Shown one piece after another: positions 28,001-43,000 of a stretch of 64,000 nt of DNA (positions are counted from its first letter, which is position 1; each line of letters starts with the position of its first letter). Position numbers and translations under genes: made by a program. The DNA lies in NCBI GenBank assembly GCA_005406025.1, contig BGZK01000213.1:1-64000 (forward strand). Reading direction: 5' to 3'. The DNA comes from Eumeta japonica (lineage: Eukaryota > Arthropoda > Insecta > Lepidoptera > Psychidae). The notes beneath the pieces are model-generated. The model saw only the letters and a list, made by a program, of their open reading frames with translations. It did not search any database and was not told the DNA's origin.

Positions 28001-31000
28001 TGTCGCACGCCTGGCAAATGGCCAGCGATATGCAGACCAACCTCGTTGAAGCGATCATAAGGTCACTAATTGAAATTTATTCTAAAATTAGTATTTATTA
28101 TTGCGATTTACTATTGCATATGATATTATGAATATAGTGACATACAAAATAGTTATTTCATTAAAAAAAATACGTATCTATTTGCAAAACACGACAAAGT
28201 TGAATTAAGTTTTTGTACTCATTTGGTGACAAATGAATTTGAAAAGAAACAAATGTTTCTTATGAATATCAAACAGGTACATAAAGATCAATAATCAACA
28301 TATATAAATTGAAGTTATGTGATAGGTTTGTATATTTTTAACACAACGAGAAACAAACTGCTACACCTATTCTAAAAATTCTTTAAATTTATATTAAGCT
28401 ACACTCTCCTTCAGTAATATAGCCTATATTTTATTTTGATACTAGCACTTGCTCCGCCATCGTCCAAATGATCAGTAACGGAAGTCAAATTGAAAGTAAG
28501 GCGGAGAATAGAATCGAGAACCGAAACTGGGATTAAAATTGAAAAAATAACTATAGTCAAATTGGAGTATGGATCTGGGACTGGAATCAATAGTGTAACC
28601 GGAATTTTAATCAGAATTAGTGCCATAATAAGAATTGGAAATCGGTCCGTGATTTGAATTAAAAGCAGTATCGTTCGACAAAGGAAATACATTCTATCTG
28701 CATATGGGCGAAGCCGTCGGCGGAAAGCTAGTATTTACATGAATATAAATATGTATATAAATAGCAATACCTTCAATAAAATTAAGTGGACTGTCTATTG
28801 GATGATAAAATCTATTATTATATTTTTTAATTTATCTACAATTGAGTATTTTTTTATGCGAAAATGCCTGATTGTGCTGTCTGTGTACAATAATTTTCAT
28901 ATTCATACAGATATTTTGCAATAATAAAATTTCCTTTAAAAAATTTAATCAAAACGAACTTCGTATCTGTATTTGAAAAATTTAATACTTTCAAAAATTC
29001 AAAACTGTTCATCATTTTGCTGATAAGTGTATCTATCTTCATATATGAAGGGGTAATATGACATTGTTAAATGATTAATGGGTGCTGTCATTAGGTCGGG
29101 TATGAAATAATAAAACAAAATGATATAAATAGACAAAATATAATTATATTTTTACTAAAAAGTTAAATGTGAACTGTCAATTGAATTCCTTATTATAAAT
29201 AATAATATTACCAACTATTTGTAATAGCTACAAAAAGTAAAATGTATCACATTATAAAGAAGTTTTGGGCTCAATAATTTCACAGTTATGGGGAATGTTC
29301 AATCTTCATATATTTTTGAAGTGAAACTTCTTCAGACACATAGGGGAAAATATAATAAGGTAATAGAAAAAAGTCACATTTGCCCGTCACGCTTTCCTGT
29401 TACGACTACAGATGTATATGCATGAGTGAATATACACAGTGTTTTTTTAAAATGGGACGTATATTATTCCGTAAGAGAGGAGAAAATTGTATTTAGAAAC
29501 TAGCTCTTTTTTGATAAAAATGAAATTTGCAATCAACTTGAACATTGTAAAAAAAAGTCGGTGATACACTTTTTTTACAATATTCTAGTCGATTCCAAAA
29601 TGAGAATTAATTAATTTACGTTAACATTCATTAGGTAGCCAACTCTGTATATTTATCAATCTGTTTTTATTTCGTACAGCAGATTTAGAGAAAATGAGCT
29701 CTGATATACATAGACAGACAGAAAGACACGAGAAAGGTCATATAAGGGTTCTCTTGCTTATCAGATGTATAGAACCTTAAAAAATGTAAATTATTTTAAT
29801 GATATAAATAAACACTTTAAAATTTCTTTAAAACACGTGTGGCACTCGGGGACTGCCGCGGTAAAGCTATTGCATAGTATTTTTTATCAACTTATGCAAT
29901 TATAATTATTTATTTATTTTATTTATGCAGTATTTTTTTTTTGAAGAGGTGCCCTAACGCCGAAACTCTAAGCAGGCATGAGTCACCAGATTGCGGGGCG
30001 AAGAGGGGGATTACGCATGCGCAGTAACGCCGATACAACCAATGCCACCTAGAGGCGAGTTGCTGAACTAAAGAGACAAACGTGATATTTCAAAAAAGTC
30101 ATTAAAAGTTCTGCTATTCATCGATACATGGCAAAAGTAAAAAGTATCACCGCTGTGCCGGTCGGAGTGGGGGGTGTTAGGTTATTCTCGTTACGGAATT
30201 TCTGGATTCGGTCTCCACGCTCAAGGCCCGCGATAGAAGCTATTCAATAGCTTAAAAATATTCTTAATTTGCTCTTATGAAGCATAAGTCCTTTTGACAA
30301 GATTATATACTATCGGTATTAATATTTTCAGTTTACTAAAAAGAAGGGAAACCTTTAAACATGGAAGACCCAGACAGTTCGACGGAACCCTTGAAGCCTC
30401 CACTCGCTGTAAATTTTCCACCGGACCCTATAAATATTGAAGATCGTCAGTTGCTGGGAAGGTGATGTATATTTTACTTTTGTGTCCTCTTTTCCAAATC
30501 TTTTTTTTTTCAAATTAATGCCTAAAAATAGTTGTTCCATAATTTAAATCTTTTTTATTGTTGTTCGAATATTTTTGTTTGGAACAGTGCTGAAAGCCTT
30601 CCTATCAACTCCCTCAAGACACGTTTCGCTATCTCTTTCACATCTCAGTGTATTTGTCATCGGTTTTGACATGGAAGGGCGTGCCGGGCGTGAATCATCT
30701 TCAACACGTCTTCTTGGCCATTTTGAAAACGCTTAAATCACTCGAAAACTCGTACAGGGGATAAATATACTTATTTCAATACATTATAAGTTTCAGTGAC
30801 GGTTTTTCCAAGTTCTATATGAAATTTGACAATAATTCCTTACCCTATTTTTGGATTTAACATTTTTCTGGCGCAACAACAAACAACTCTAATGCAAACG
30901 AAGGCTACGGCTATACCGATTTGTTTAGAGAAGTGTATTCGAAAAAGAAGGCTTCACGATAAATAGCGGACGTTCGCTGACGTTTGGTCCATGCATACTT

Positions 31001-34000
31001 CTTCAATAGCAGCATCAGTCTCATTATTTAATAGCCATGCTTTGTATATATAATTACAAACGCACTTACATCTTTATAATTCTTCACTTTTTTACATTAG
31101 TAATTATATAAAAGATGAACTTTATAAAAGGCTAAAAAATTTTATCAATATCACATAAATTTTCTTTTATTTTCTTTTATAACAAACTCTTTTAACTAGG
31201 AATAATAAAGCGGACTCAGTATACACATTTAATTGTAATAGAAATATTTTTTTACAGGTATGGGGTTTGGTTGTTGGTCGGCCTATGCACTCCAAACCCA
31301 GACACACCTGATGAAATACTCGGCAGGCTATTGTCTGTACTCTTCCACTGGTTTCACATCACCTCGTTTTCCTATACAGGTTAAATTGATGTTTCATTGC
31401 ATTTAAGTTGATAAAGTCGTTACTATCATATTGATTAATCTAATACTGGGCCGACGAAGACGGTACGCTGGTAAAGGCATGCGGCGCTGATCCACGGTTG
31501 GCCAAACCCATCAGCGCCGCGTACGTCGATCGGCCATAGGACGATAAGCGCACTTAATGTAGCGCTGATCATGCGCTTACCGCCGCCGGCGTGCAAGTAT
31601 ACGTATTGTCGAATGTGATAACACAGAACGTGCAATTACATAAGTTCGTTTTCTATGACGACTATGGAAATCATGTAACATGTATAAAAAATTTAAAGTA
31701 AAAATGAAGGTATGGTTCAGGGGCGTAGCTACCGCCGTATCTGCCGTATCAATTATACGGGGCCCTCGTACTACGGGGGTCCTCAACGTGCGTAAGCAAC
31801 AATTAATAAAAACTTCCCAATTTTTTTTATTTCACAAATGACAAAAGTCAAAAAAAGCAATTTACTTTTTTCCCGCGTAAAGCGTGTGTTCAAAAGTTGG
31901 CAGCATTCCCTAACAGCAATCATGAACTAAGAAAGCACGTTGAAGTGATAAGGTTGAAGTTTGAACCTTTTGGTAATAAATGAAAGACGTACTATGATCT
32001 ATTTGACAGTGAAAAAAAATGAATATTAATGTAATCCACCGCACATAAATAATTACGGTCGCTATGGCAACAATGAAGATGGCGTACAAAGCCCTTTAGT
32101 ACTTAATGTATGAATAGAAATAATAAGGTCATAACTTATTTTTTTAATGAAGTTTTTCAATTTTTAATGGTTATTTTGTTATGGACAGACGAATCCATAA
32201 AAAATTCCAAAAATCGCTCTAGGCGTTCTCGAGTTATAAATCGTGTGACTAACACAACTTTCTTTTATATATATAGATTTGTATTGTTTGTAAAAAATTT
32301 GGAAAAAGTGACAGATAGATAATTATAATGAATGAACATTTCTTTTAATTTTATGCAATTTTTTTTTTCTTTTATGAGAAATCTTTACCCTTCCTAAGGG
32401 GCCCCCAAAAATTTTTTTATACGGGGCCCCGCCAAGGTACGCTACGCTTCTGGTATGGTTGCGAATATCTAAAGAATTTTGCACTAGTTGATGTTGGGAT
32501 TGTGAATATTAAGATAATGGAATTCTTAATGTGAACAAGGTTTCGCCAATAGTTCAACCAAACATTTTACGAACATTTTTTTTTGTTTTGTATCTGCAAT
32601 CAGTACTTTTATTTTAGCAGATGTGTTCCATGTGCTCTCTCTCTTTCAAAGTGTGTGCTTCAGCGTGGACATCTACTTATAATCTTCTACACTATATAAT
32701 GTCTTTTCTTTTAAGGAGTTTAGCATAGCTAAGAATCGTGAGCTCTCGCGCAAAGGTATTAAGGTGGGCTTCTAAGCTTTCCTGTATTTAGTCTTGACAT
32801 TAGTGATTTCTTCTCTCACTGTGAGTATTTTCAAGTGTTAGTGGATCTCAGCGTTAGTCACATACCAGAAGATATTACTGATTGTTCGGAGGATTATGTT
32901 CTGCATTCTTTGCATTCGTATAATGGAGGAGTTACAAGCAGCATCCCAAAACTGAAAACCGTAGATCCATATAGGTTTCAGGATCGACTTGTACATTAGT
33001 AATTTGTTGTTTACTGACAGTTTGCTGTTTCGACCTAGCAACGACAGGAAGGTTTTGTATTTAATATTCAGTTCATCTCGTTTTCTCTTGATATTCTCAT
33101 TCCATGTCATACACCTATCTAGATAAAGACCAAGGCATCTGACAAAGTTCTGGTGAGGAAAGGTGGTGTTTTCTAGTTTCACCAAGGAGCAATTGTCTTT
33201 GCGTATGGTATAAGTAACCTTCACTGATTTTGAGGTACTAGCTTTAATGCGCCAGTTTCAATTTTTGAGGCTATTACTGGGTCGTTGTGACTCGCCAGGA
33301 TAACGGTATCGTTGGCGAATGTAGCTTAATTATAGTATTTTAGCAAGGAAAGTCAGCTGGGAAAATAGTGTAGAGTAGAGAAAAAAAAATAGATGCAGTT
33401 TCACCCTCTTTGACTTGGAACAATCTTCCTGAGAGGTAGGAATTAAATATTAGAAAATAGCTGTGTGGAAGACATTTTTTAATTTTACATAGCAAGCCCT
33501 TGTGCCAGACTGTATCAAATTGCTGTTGTATATTCAATGAGACTGCAGAGTAGCATTCTTTTTCTTCCAGTGTCTTTCTCATTTTGTCGCAGACTCTATG
33601 AACCTGTACCACGGTGGAGTGTTGCTGTCTAAAGCCAAATGTGATGTTTGAGTATGATACCATTTTCTGTTAAAATAGGAAGGATTCGCCGAAGAAGAAG
33701 TTTTTCAAAAATTTTGGGTAATAGCGGGAGCAAACGTATAGGTCTATAGGATGTGATATCATTTAGTCGTTTTTCATCTTTATAAATCATAATTATTTGG
33801 GATACTTGCTATATTGCAGGAAAATGTTGAATTCTTAATATTCCATACACACTGTATGATGTAAGTTATAGCTTTACGGGACAGTTGCCTAATAATTTCT
33901 TTGGTTATTAGATCAAAACCCGACGCTTTTTTCCTTAGCTCCTTTATTAGCATTCACACTTCCCATATAGACACAAAGTTTGGCGGTAGGTTCATTTGTC

Positions 34001-37000
34001 TGTCTTGGTTTAGAGTTGTATTATAAGTTGGACACACCAGTGGATTTCATATCTTCAGTAGATGGTTATGTTTGACAACTTTCAATTGATGCAGATCTGG
34101 GCCTTTGTAGGAATAAGCCACGATGGAATGCTTGTTCTACAAACATTTTTGGGCAGTAGTATATTCTAGTATGGGAGCTTGGTTTCTCACTCCCGTGGAC
34201 TGTTTTTCCAAGAAAATTAAAGACTTATTTAATATTTCATTTGATTGTTCACTCATTTTGTTCCCACGAGAAGGGTCGATTTATAAGGTCACAGGTGAGA
34301 TTACCTGTGACCTTACCATTCTATCCTAAAAACAATACTCACGATGTTTGCCATTTTAATCGTGGTTAGCACTAGTGACTGGGACACCCCTCCAGGCATT
34401 AATCCCTTCGGCGCTGTCTACTTCTTGAGATTACAGGTGATTTATTGTTATTCAGGCTTACTTCCTCTAATCCCAGGCATTGAAGCCAAGGACCCCAGCC
34501 TCACGGTACAGTCTGCAAGGTAACGGTTGTTGAAAGGCATTTTCTCCTTTCAACTTGAGCTGGTTAGGCTCATCTGGTCAAGGTATTTAACGCTCGCGCA
34601 AGACTCGGCGTTGTTGTTCTTTTAGCACCACCCTGGGGGATATGTGTGGGGCAGTGGCTATGTAACTGCCACGGACGCGAACAACCCAACCCCGCATTTT
34701 ACTGACATAAATAAAAAAAATCTTTATGTTTTCTTTTATATTTTGAACATAAAAATTGTCTTTCAAATAGTCTATTTTCAATAATTGTGTGAACATAAAA
34801 ATACTTCACATTTTCTTCTCAATAAGAAGCTGTAATCTATAGAATTTTTAAAAGGATGCATATGACTGTACATATACGTGTTATTCCGTTGTCAGCGGAG
34901 CACAAAACAGAAGCAACCGGCTGACAGTCAGCGCCTACCGTCAGTTCTGATTACCAGTATTTACCATCAATACTGACCTTGAGTACTGACCGTCAGCGGA
35001 GCTCTAAATTCATCCTAAAATAACTAACCATAGTATCTATTCAATTCCACGCTTGTATGAAAATGAAAAAAGATTGATGTGGCAATTTTCAGCACTTGAC
35101 CGTTACAATCGCGAGGAAATGGATTCACATGGTCCATGTAGTTTTATGTTATAATTTAAAACAATCTCGTTTAGTGTTTTTTTTTTTGGTGAATTGTATT
35201 CTAAATATAATAGAAATAGCGGTCACCCGCCCGCTTCGCTGGGCTAAATTTATATTTAGCAATTTTTTTTAATATTCAAATGTAATCCCGGTTTCACTTC
35301 CAAGAACATAGAATGAATTCCTTCATTCTTCTGTATCGGCCGATTTTTCTGTTACTTGTCACTTGTCGTGATCATGGTCCTGTTCTCGTTGTCAATTTTG
35401 GTTAAACTGTCGGGTCCGGTCCCCATTCCGCTTTGGATTTCAATATAGAACTCAATACCGATCTTATTCCTTCCTTGGGAATGAATGATATTGATAACAA
35501 ATTACAATTTATACTGCAACGGACATCCAAAGAAACAATATTATAACAATTATATAACCATGCTTAAACGATTCCGCGTTGAATGGTCAAATTTTGAATT
35601 ACAAACCGTCCGGCCGTCAGTGTATGAGGTGTTTGAAGAAAATTACTGCTATAAGTGAAAACTATAAAGACTCAAAAATTGTTCTCGGTTTCGATTTCGG
35701 TATTGTACGGTAAAGATTGTTATTGGGGAAGTGTTCTTTAGGAATTCTCAGTAATAAATTTTCTGTATTTAGGTGATATAGCAAACACCGTTGAAAAATT
35801 GAAGAACGAACATGTCTGCCCTTGGTTAAGGAATATCTCCCAAACCCATCACGATGTTCTCGTTTCGTGTTTGCTTCCTCATCCACCAGAGTACACCAGA
35901 GTCGGCGGGCATTGGGACAACTTGGCTTCGAAAACTTCACATTTAAAAGATGGACTTAACAGGTAATTATTCCGTCTTTGTATATTTTCTGTATCTGTAT
36001 AAATAAAAATACATTGAATTAGAAATGATAAAATGAACTGATAAATCTAAATCTCAATGCTTTAAGAATAGAAACTTCATTCACGAGCAGTTTGAGCAGC
36101 CACGCTACGTATATTTGTTTGTCACCATTACCGCATTATCTGTATTAAGAAAAGAATGTATTAATTGCACATCTATTTTGAATTGAGAAATATTTTCTAT
36201 TACTCATTAGTATGAACACTGATCACTAAATTAGGGACGTAACCTTGGTACTTGGGCCTAAATTACAATCTAGGAAAATTTATAAATTGGAAAATATGTT
36301 GTTTTATTAAGTATCGAACATTAAACTTGTGTTATAGAACAGGATGATCAATCAACCAAAATGTATTTCAAATAAATCATGTAATTTCATAAAACGTCAA
36401 AAAAAGCTAAATGGGGTTTTTATTTTCAGGCTCTATTGCCTAATACCATATGGTATAGTAACTCAAGAGATATGGGACTACATAATGCCACATTGGATGG
36501 AAGCTATTTGTACTGACGTACCGGAGAAAGAACTACTAGACCTGAAAGTTGTCGTGGGTAAAATTCTAGAACCTGACGTGATGATTAGCGTCGAAGATAA
36601 GAATATATATAATTTCGCTGCTATGAGATTCCAGAACACTGAGCCTGACATTCAGATGTCTGCTCTGATTTGGTTTCAGGTAAATTGCAATGTTTCATTT
36701 GTATATATAAATTAATGAAGATGTTCTCCTATACTTTTGTTTCGTTTTTGAGAACTAGGTTTCATAAGGTAATATAATCAAAATATGTCTTAAGTAGTAT
36801 AATTATAATAGTAATTAATGTAATGTTTAATTTAATAACAAATAGGTATTTAACTTTGGAACCAGACACGTATCTGCCAATATAGAACATCTAGTAGAAT
36901 TTTTTGCACACCTTATAATGTGAAGTGTTAGAGTTAAACTTTTTGGTCAAGATTGGTCAAAGGCCGTTTGACCAATCATGGTTAAACTGGGCATATCTAA

Positions 37001-40000
37001 ATGTTTTTTCATAAAAAGGCTTTTATGCAGTCTGTTTTAGTTTTTTTTCTCTGACTTCATCTGCATATTTGTATTATTGAATTAAACTATTCCACCGATT
37101 CTAAAAATTCTTTTTATTCATAGAAAGCTACACTATCCTCAAATAATAGGATATTTTGTTTTAAAACTAGTATTCACCCCGGCTTCGTACAAATCGGAAC
37201 CGTAACTAGTAGCAGACTCAGAATTGAAAGTAGGACGGAGAACAAAAATGAGAACTGGGATTTGGACTGAAATTGAGAACGAGACCGGGATCGAAACCGA
37301 GTCTAGCCACGGATTAGAATCAAGTGCGTGATCTAATCGAAATTAGGAACAGTACCGGAAGCAGAATTGAAAGTGGCAATGAGACGGGGATTAGCATTAA
37401 CATCATTCAATATAAAACTTGAAAGAATATATTCTACGTCCAACGCTGGCGGAGCCGCGAGCGTAAAGCTAGTTAAATGTAAAATATGTAGGTACAAATG
37501 ATATAAGATAAATAAATCATTATAAAAAAAATTAAAAGGGATATCCAAGTAGCTATGCTATGATAAAAATACCAAGCCAAAGTATGAAACCTGCAATATA
37601 CGCTTTTTATAAGCGTGTATCAGAGGTGTGTATTCATCTAGACTATTCATTCTCCCTTTTGAGCAACATAAAAAAGATCCGATTGGTCTTATGTGCAAAA
37701 TTAATAGAGATTCATTGCAGTCTTTAAGATTCATATGCAAAATCCTGAATAGAAATTAGCTATAATTACAGTTCAATTAAATTCTAAGACATCCGATCCT
37801 GCGAATTCTGTACAATATAATGCTTAAAAATAAGGTAGGTTCGATTGTCAGTAGTTTACAAATTTGTAAATTAGAGTAGGTTAAACAAGATTTTTTATTT
37901 TTTCTATGACTACATGAAATTATTTTAAATCCTTTGTTGTGTGAATTTTAGAGATAAGGAAGGAACCGTATTGTTTCCCATATTTTGCAATACATATCAT
38001 TCATGCTGAATATGAAAATTAAAAATATTCTCAGTGTCCAATGCATCAAATCTTTTCAAATGACATTTCACACGGAAAAAATCAATTCTACTAATGCTTA
38101 ATATTTTAATGTTAGCGAAAGAAGTCTCGAATTCTTGTTCCTCAATAGATGTGCAATCGGTAATTAGGTGACTTTATTAACTTTACTGAATTTCATGTTG
38201 ACAGCAATAGTAGTCACTGAGAAAGATGCTGGATATACAGTCAAATGAATAGACAGACAGCAATATAGGGGTTTCATGCTTACTTTTTTTTTTAAGGAAT
38301 ATCAAAAGTTGCATAGAATACTATATGTCTCTTACCTTCTTGCAGACCATTTCCTTTTTGGAGGTGAAAATTCCGCTTCCTCAGCTTTTTGATATGTTCA
38401 GCAAAGGGGTACAAAAACTACCAGAAAAATCTGCGAAAACAAAAGGTTTATATATTTTTCCTATACAATTATTTATTTTGTAGACATTGTGAATTAATGA
38501 ACTATTTCAATATATATGGAATATCCCGATATCCCGATATCTATTTTATAGATAAATATCACCAGAGAAAATACATTGTTATGATAAAATAATTATCAAC
38601 TTACTCAATTTTGACGTGTGTTCACACCAATAAGCTGACGTAGTAAACGATTAATGTCGTATTGCCAACAGCGACAGGGACGTGTGCCCTGTCTGGCGAC
38701 AGATCATTGATCAAAAATTTTTAAACAAATATTAAAAATAAATTTTCCAAAAACTATTCTAGTACAAGTTATTTCATAATATTGATCTTCAAAAGTATGG
38801 CAGTCCAACTTGTATACATAAATGATTAATGCATACTTACAAATATTCATATGTTAAAATACATTATATTTAATTTTCTGTTTCATCAGAAGAAGGCTCT
38901 GGGGATTCTAATTCTCCATCATCGGAAACAGGAGAACACGCGACCGCTGTCAAAACAGCCGATAATCTCACATGCTGCATACTCATGCTGGACATATTGC
39001 TGAAACAGGTAACTTGACGATTATGATAATATGTTTTCGTTATAAAGTAACTTTTTCATTGCTACCTTGTTAATTTGACTTGTGCTCCTGGTTTCCGAGT
39101 TTGATTCATAATTGGGCGATTTGTAAAATTCTTCCTTGGATATCGAATTTATTTATTCATTTTGCTTTCATTAAGTTGCAGATTAACCAATATGCTTTTA
39201 AGATAGATTTTGTTATAGAAAGGGAAATACAAAGCCGCCATAGTCACTCCGGCCATGGATGTACACATTGAAAATAGTATCCAAACGAAAACGTGCAATA
39301 TCAATAATACTTAGTTTAAGGAATTAGTTACAAAAAGTCAGGGTTTTAAAATTATAAACAATTTTTATTTTTACAAAAGCAGACTTTTATAATAAAACTT
39401 AACTTATTTAATATTCCTTTTGCCATATTTTATATTTTAATATCGTTCTTAAATGCCATATGGGCATAACAACTGTTGTGAATGCCTTAAAATACTGTCA
39501 GTCGTTAGATTCAAAACAAAATAAAACTCGCAAGCAGTTAACTGTGACTGTGAACCTATGTCAACTGTCTGTTTTTTTTTTCTGATTTAGGTAGCAACGT
39601 GTTGCCACTTCCCATGCAAAACTTGATAAATTGATATCGAAGTTTATCCAAACGGTTATTTGAAATTATTATTCCACTATTCAATAATTTAGTAAAACAA
39701 AAATTAAACAAATGAGAGAGATATCAGTTGTAATAATTCCTTAATCATTTTAGTAGTTTCTGCCTACATTAAAAACTTGAAAAATCGATAATAATCATCT
39801 ATACTCCTCCATTTATCATTGATTACATCTCAATATGTTTCCTGGTGATAAATAGTAATCTTACTGCTGCCATCGAAAGATAATTGTGTCAGTCTAAGTA
39901 CTATTTATTTTTTACATAATAATCCCAACTTTTAATGATAAACAAATATCATCTAAATTTTACAAAAAAGACATTAAGAATATTAAGTAACCATTATGTT

Positions 40001-43000
40001 TTGCGTTTTTGGCCACAGTCTGGCATTTCCCTTTCAATAATGCATGTATTATTATGAAACTTTTTGAAATGCTGATAAAAACTGCCTTTCTAAAACGAAA
40101 AGTAATAACATCTCACTATCAAATTTTTTAGTAATGATCACTTTACTGTGTTTTGGTATATCTTACTATATTGTTAAAAAATTATATTTGTGAAATGGTT
40201 TTTTTTTCGTGTTTATTAGATGGAACTCCAACAACGACGTCTGCCCAGCCAGAGCGTGAGCAGCGACGCCACAAAACTTTTACGGCTTATGCTCAAATCC
40301 AACCAATTGCTGAATTTGCCGCCAGGTATAAGACTAATTTGTTTATAATAATGAATTAAGGTCCTCTTAGAAGAGAAGTTTTTCGAAAATAACTCAAAAA
40401 CAATATATCCGATAATGTTCAAAACTTCTTTCTTTGAAAGTATTTATTAATCGTTCTTTATTTTTTTCATATTTTTTTGGATATACGGCATAGAAAATAT
40501 AGGGGCACACACACACACAAAATTTTCTAATTTCGGAGCGATTATTTCCGGTATTATTCAGGTAATCAGAAAAATCGCTGAGAAACCTTAAAGTGTTTTA
40601 GAAGATCAAAATTTTTGCTACACGTTGATGTTTGCTGAATAAATTTTTTTTTCATGTATGGAGCGCCCCTTCCTTAAAATATTAATTTTTGTTATTTAAC
40701 TGGGAGATTAAGTAGTGGTTTATACAAGCCATCTACACTATAAATTTCATCAATATACGTCTTGTAATTTTTGAATAAAATGCCATTTATGTATGGACGG
40801 ACGGACACGACGAAATTATAAGGGTTTTGTTTTTGCCATTTTAGCTCGGAACCCTAAAAAATACACTGTCCACATGTCATGCACTGTTACTTGAACTATT
40901 ATGAACTTTATAGTTCAAATGAGATTTAATTTTCATTAAATTGAAATCTATGTATTTAGTCCATTGCTTGTTTAAAACAATAGGTCACTGCAGCATTGAA
41001 GGGCAATGCACACACTGCGAAGCATCCGCGTTGTGGCACCAGCTCTCCGTGCTGCTTGTTAAAGCAGTCACACCGGAGAAACCGAATGTACCACCTGAAG
41101 TGAGTAAATTTAATACAATATTAAAAGAACACTGAATTTACATAGTAGGTTTATTAAAAAGGACTCAACGTATAAGTATGAGAATTTAGGCATTTGAAGG
41201 GGAATTTGTAGATAGTTTTAGGCTGTATTTTTTGAATTTTATTTATGTTTTGCCATTTTTTTTTTAATTTTAAAACCCATATCGTTCATCAAAGCGGATG
41301 GGTGGGGGCTAATATGTTCTTATATTAATCTTCCATGCTTCCCTACTTAATGTATCAGTGCCGTGATTATGCTCCTTTTCTACCATTTGGTTTTTTACAT
41401 GTAGTACCCATAGGAAAAATTCTTAGTTTAAATTCAATTAAATTGTTAAGGATAGTCTCTTAGTTTGCAAATTGATGTTAACATTGATAGAAATACTATA
41501 GAATTAAAATATATAAATCATAATACTATATATGGTGTGAGTATAACTTCTCCATACTAAATGAAAAATGTACGCTTTCAATATTTTTTTTAAACATAAT
41601 GAAATATTGTTTTGAAGTTTTTTAATAGGGTTTTTAAGGGGTAGACAAGCAAGTACGCCATCAGAAAGCAGATTGTCACCGATATTCACTGACTGATCAC
41701 ATGCTGGTCGTCACATGCTGGTCACTCAATTCTAACCGTATTGTTGGCTGGCGTAAAACGCTAATCATCAAGATGGTGATGATTGTATTTTTGGTGAGCG
41801 GAACTATGACGAAATTCAGGGGAAAAAATGAGGTTAAATAGTTTTACAAAACACTTCCCATAGAATAAGCGATAAAAAATACACAAAGATGCTACATCTC
41901 TTCACAAAGCCAACGGGTCGAACTGGCCGGATTCTATATGATCGCCGATTCGAGACGCTCGATATTAGATGCTGCTAGAGATTAGAGTTAATATTGGGGT
42001 GCTCCAGCTCAGAAGTGACAATGGTACTCGTAAGAGTGGATGGACCTGTTCTTTACAAAGCAAGGGCGATACTCTTGCTTAAAATGTCGCGGTGTATTGA
42101 GCATCTCCAGTTTTTACAAGTTAGTTTTACTTTGTTCTCTAGATTACCACGAAACTGAACGCTTTTTTATATGTCAACATTAAGAATTCCGATGCTCTGT
42201 ATGGCACTAGAGTGCATCTGAAGAGGAGAAGATACGAATTGGGATTTTTAGTGGTAAATGCACAAAGTCGTGTCTTTCTGGGGTTGCACTTGACAAGGTT
42301 AAGCCTACACGATTCCAAGATTTGCTCTAAAGCTGCCTCGATTTCAGACACAAATTGGTTTCGACACTCATCAACACAGTCCCGATAAATGGCCGGAATA
42401 TGACCACAGTATTGTCATTTGTATAGCAACAAATGTTATCCATTTTCACATTATGATAACACCGACATTCATGGGCTTGGGATCTGAGCAAATTCCATCG
42501 ATTGCGATCTTATTGCTTCATTAATATATCATTGAGAAAAGATAATAGTACTTCAATCTATGACCGATGTCTGGTCCAACCTAATATTGCCATCGTTGTA
42601 TGGGCGAAATATCCCACTGCGTTTTGTCTAAAAATGCTGTAGCAACAGTATTGTACTATTGATTTTCGAGGACTGTCTGTGCTCGAGTCTGAGTATACAT
42701 TTGTAATATAATTGAAATATATTTTCTAAGCAACATTTCGGTTTTTATTCCACCTTTTAATAAGACTGAATGAACAAAAACCTAAGAACACCGAAAATGA
42801 AGATAAAAACACAATGAAATGTTCATACATTTGATGTATAAATTAAAGTTATCTATCATATTCCATCAAATTGTTGAAGATCTGTAGAATATTCGACCGG
42901 CATGTTTAAATGTTGCCAATTTGGCTGATTGGGCAATACGTAATCGATAATCCACTTTTTTTTTCTATAATAATTTTAACTACTGTACATAATTTAATCA

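Noticed and set aside
28411..28692. Minus-strand ORF with repeated Ile/Pro/Leu
   Set aside because: It is a translation of the degenerate minisatellite; the same applies to 11279-11479.
32110..32322. 70-codon ORF
   Set aside because: It lies inside the non-autonomous hAT element and across a Helitron end; it has no domain.
34860..35010. Repeated 'GTCAGCGGAGC' words as a regulatory array or CRISPR-like repeat
   Set aside because: Only two imperfect occurrences with irregular spacing; CRISPR is not expected in an insect nuclear genome.
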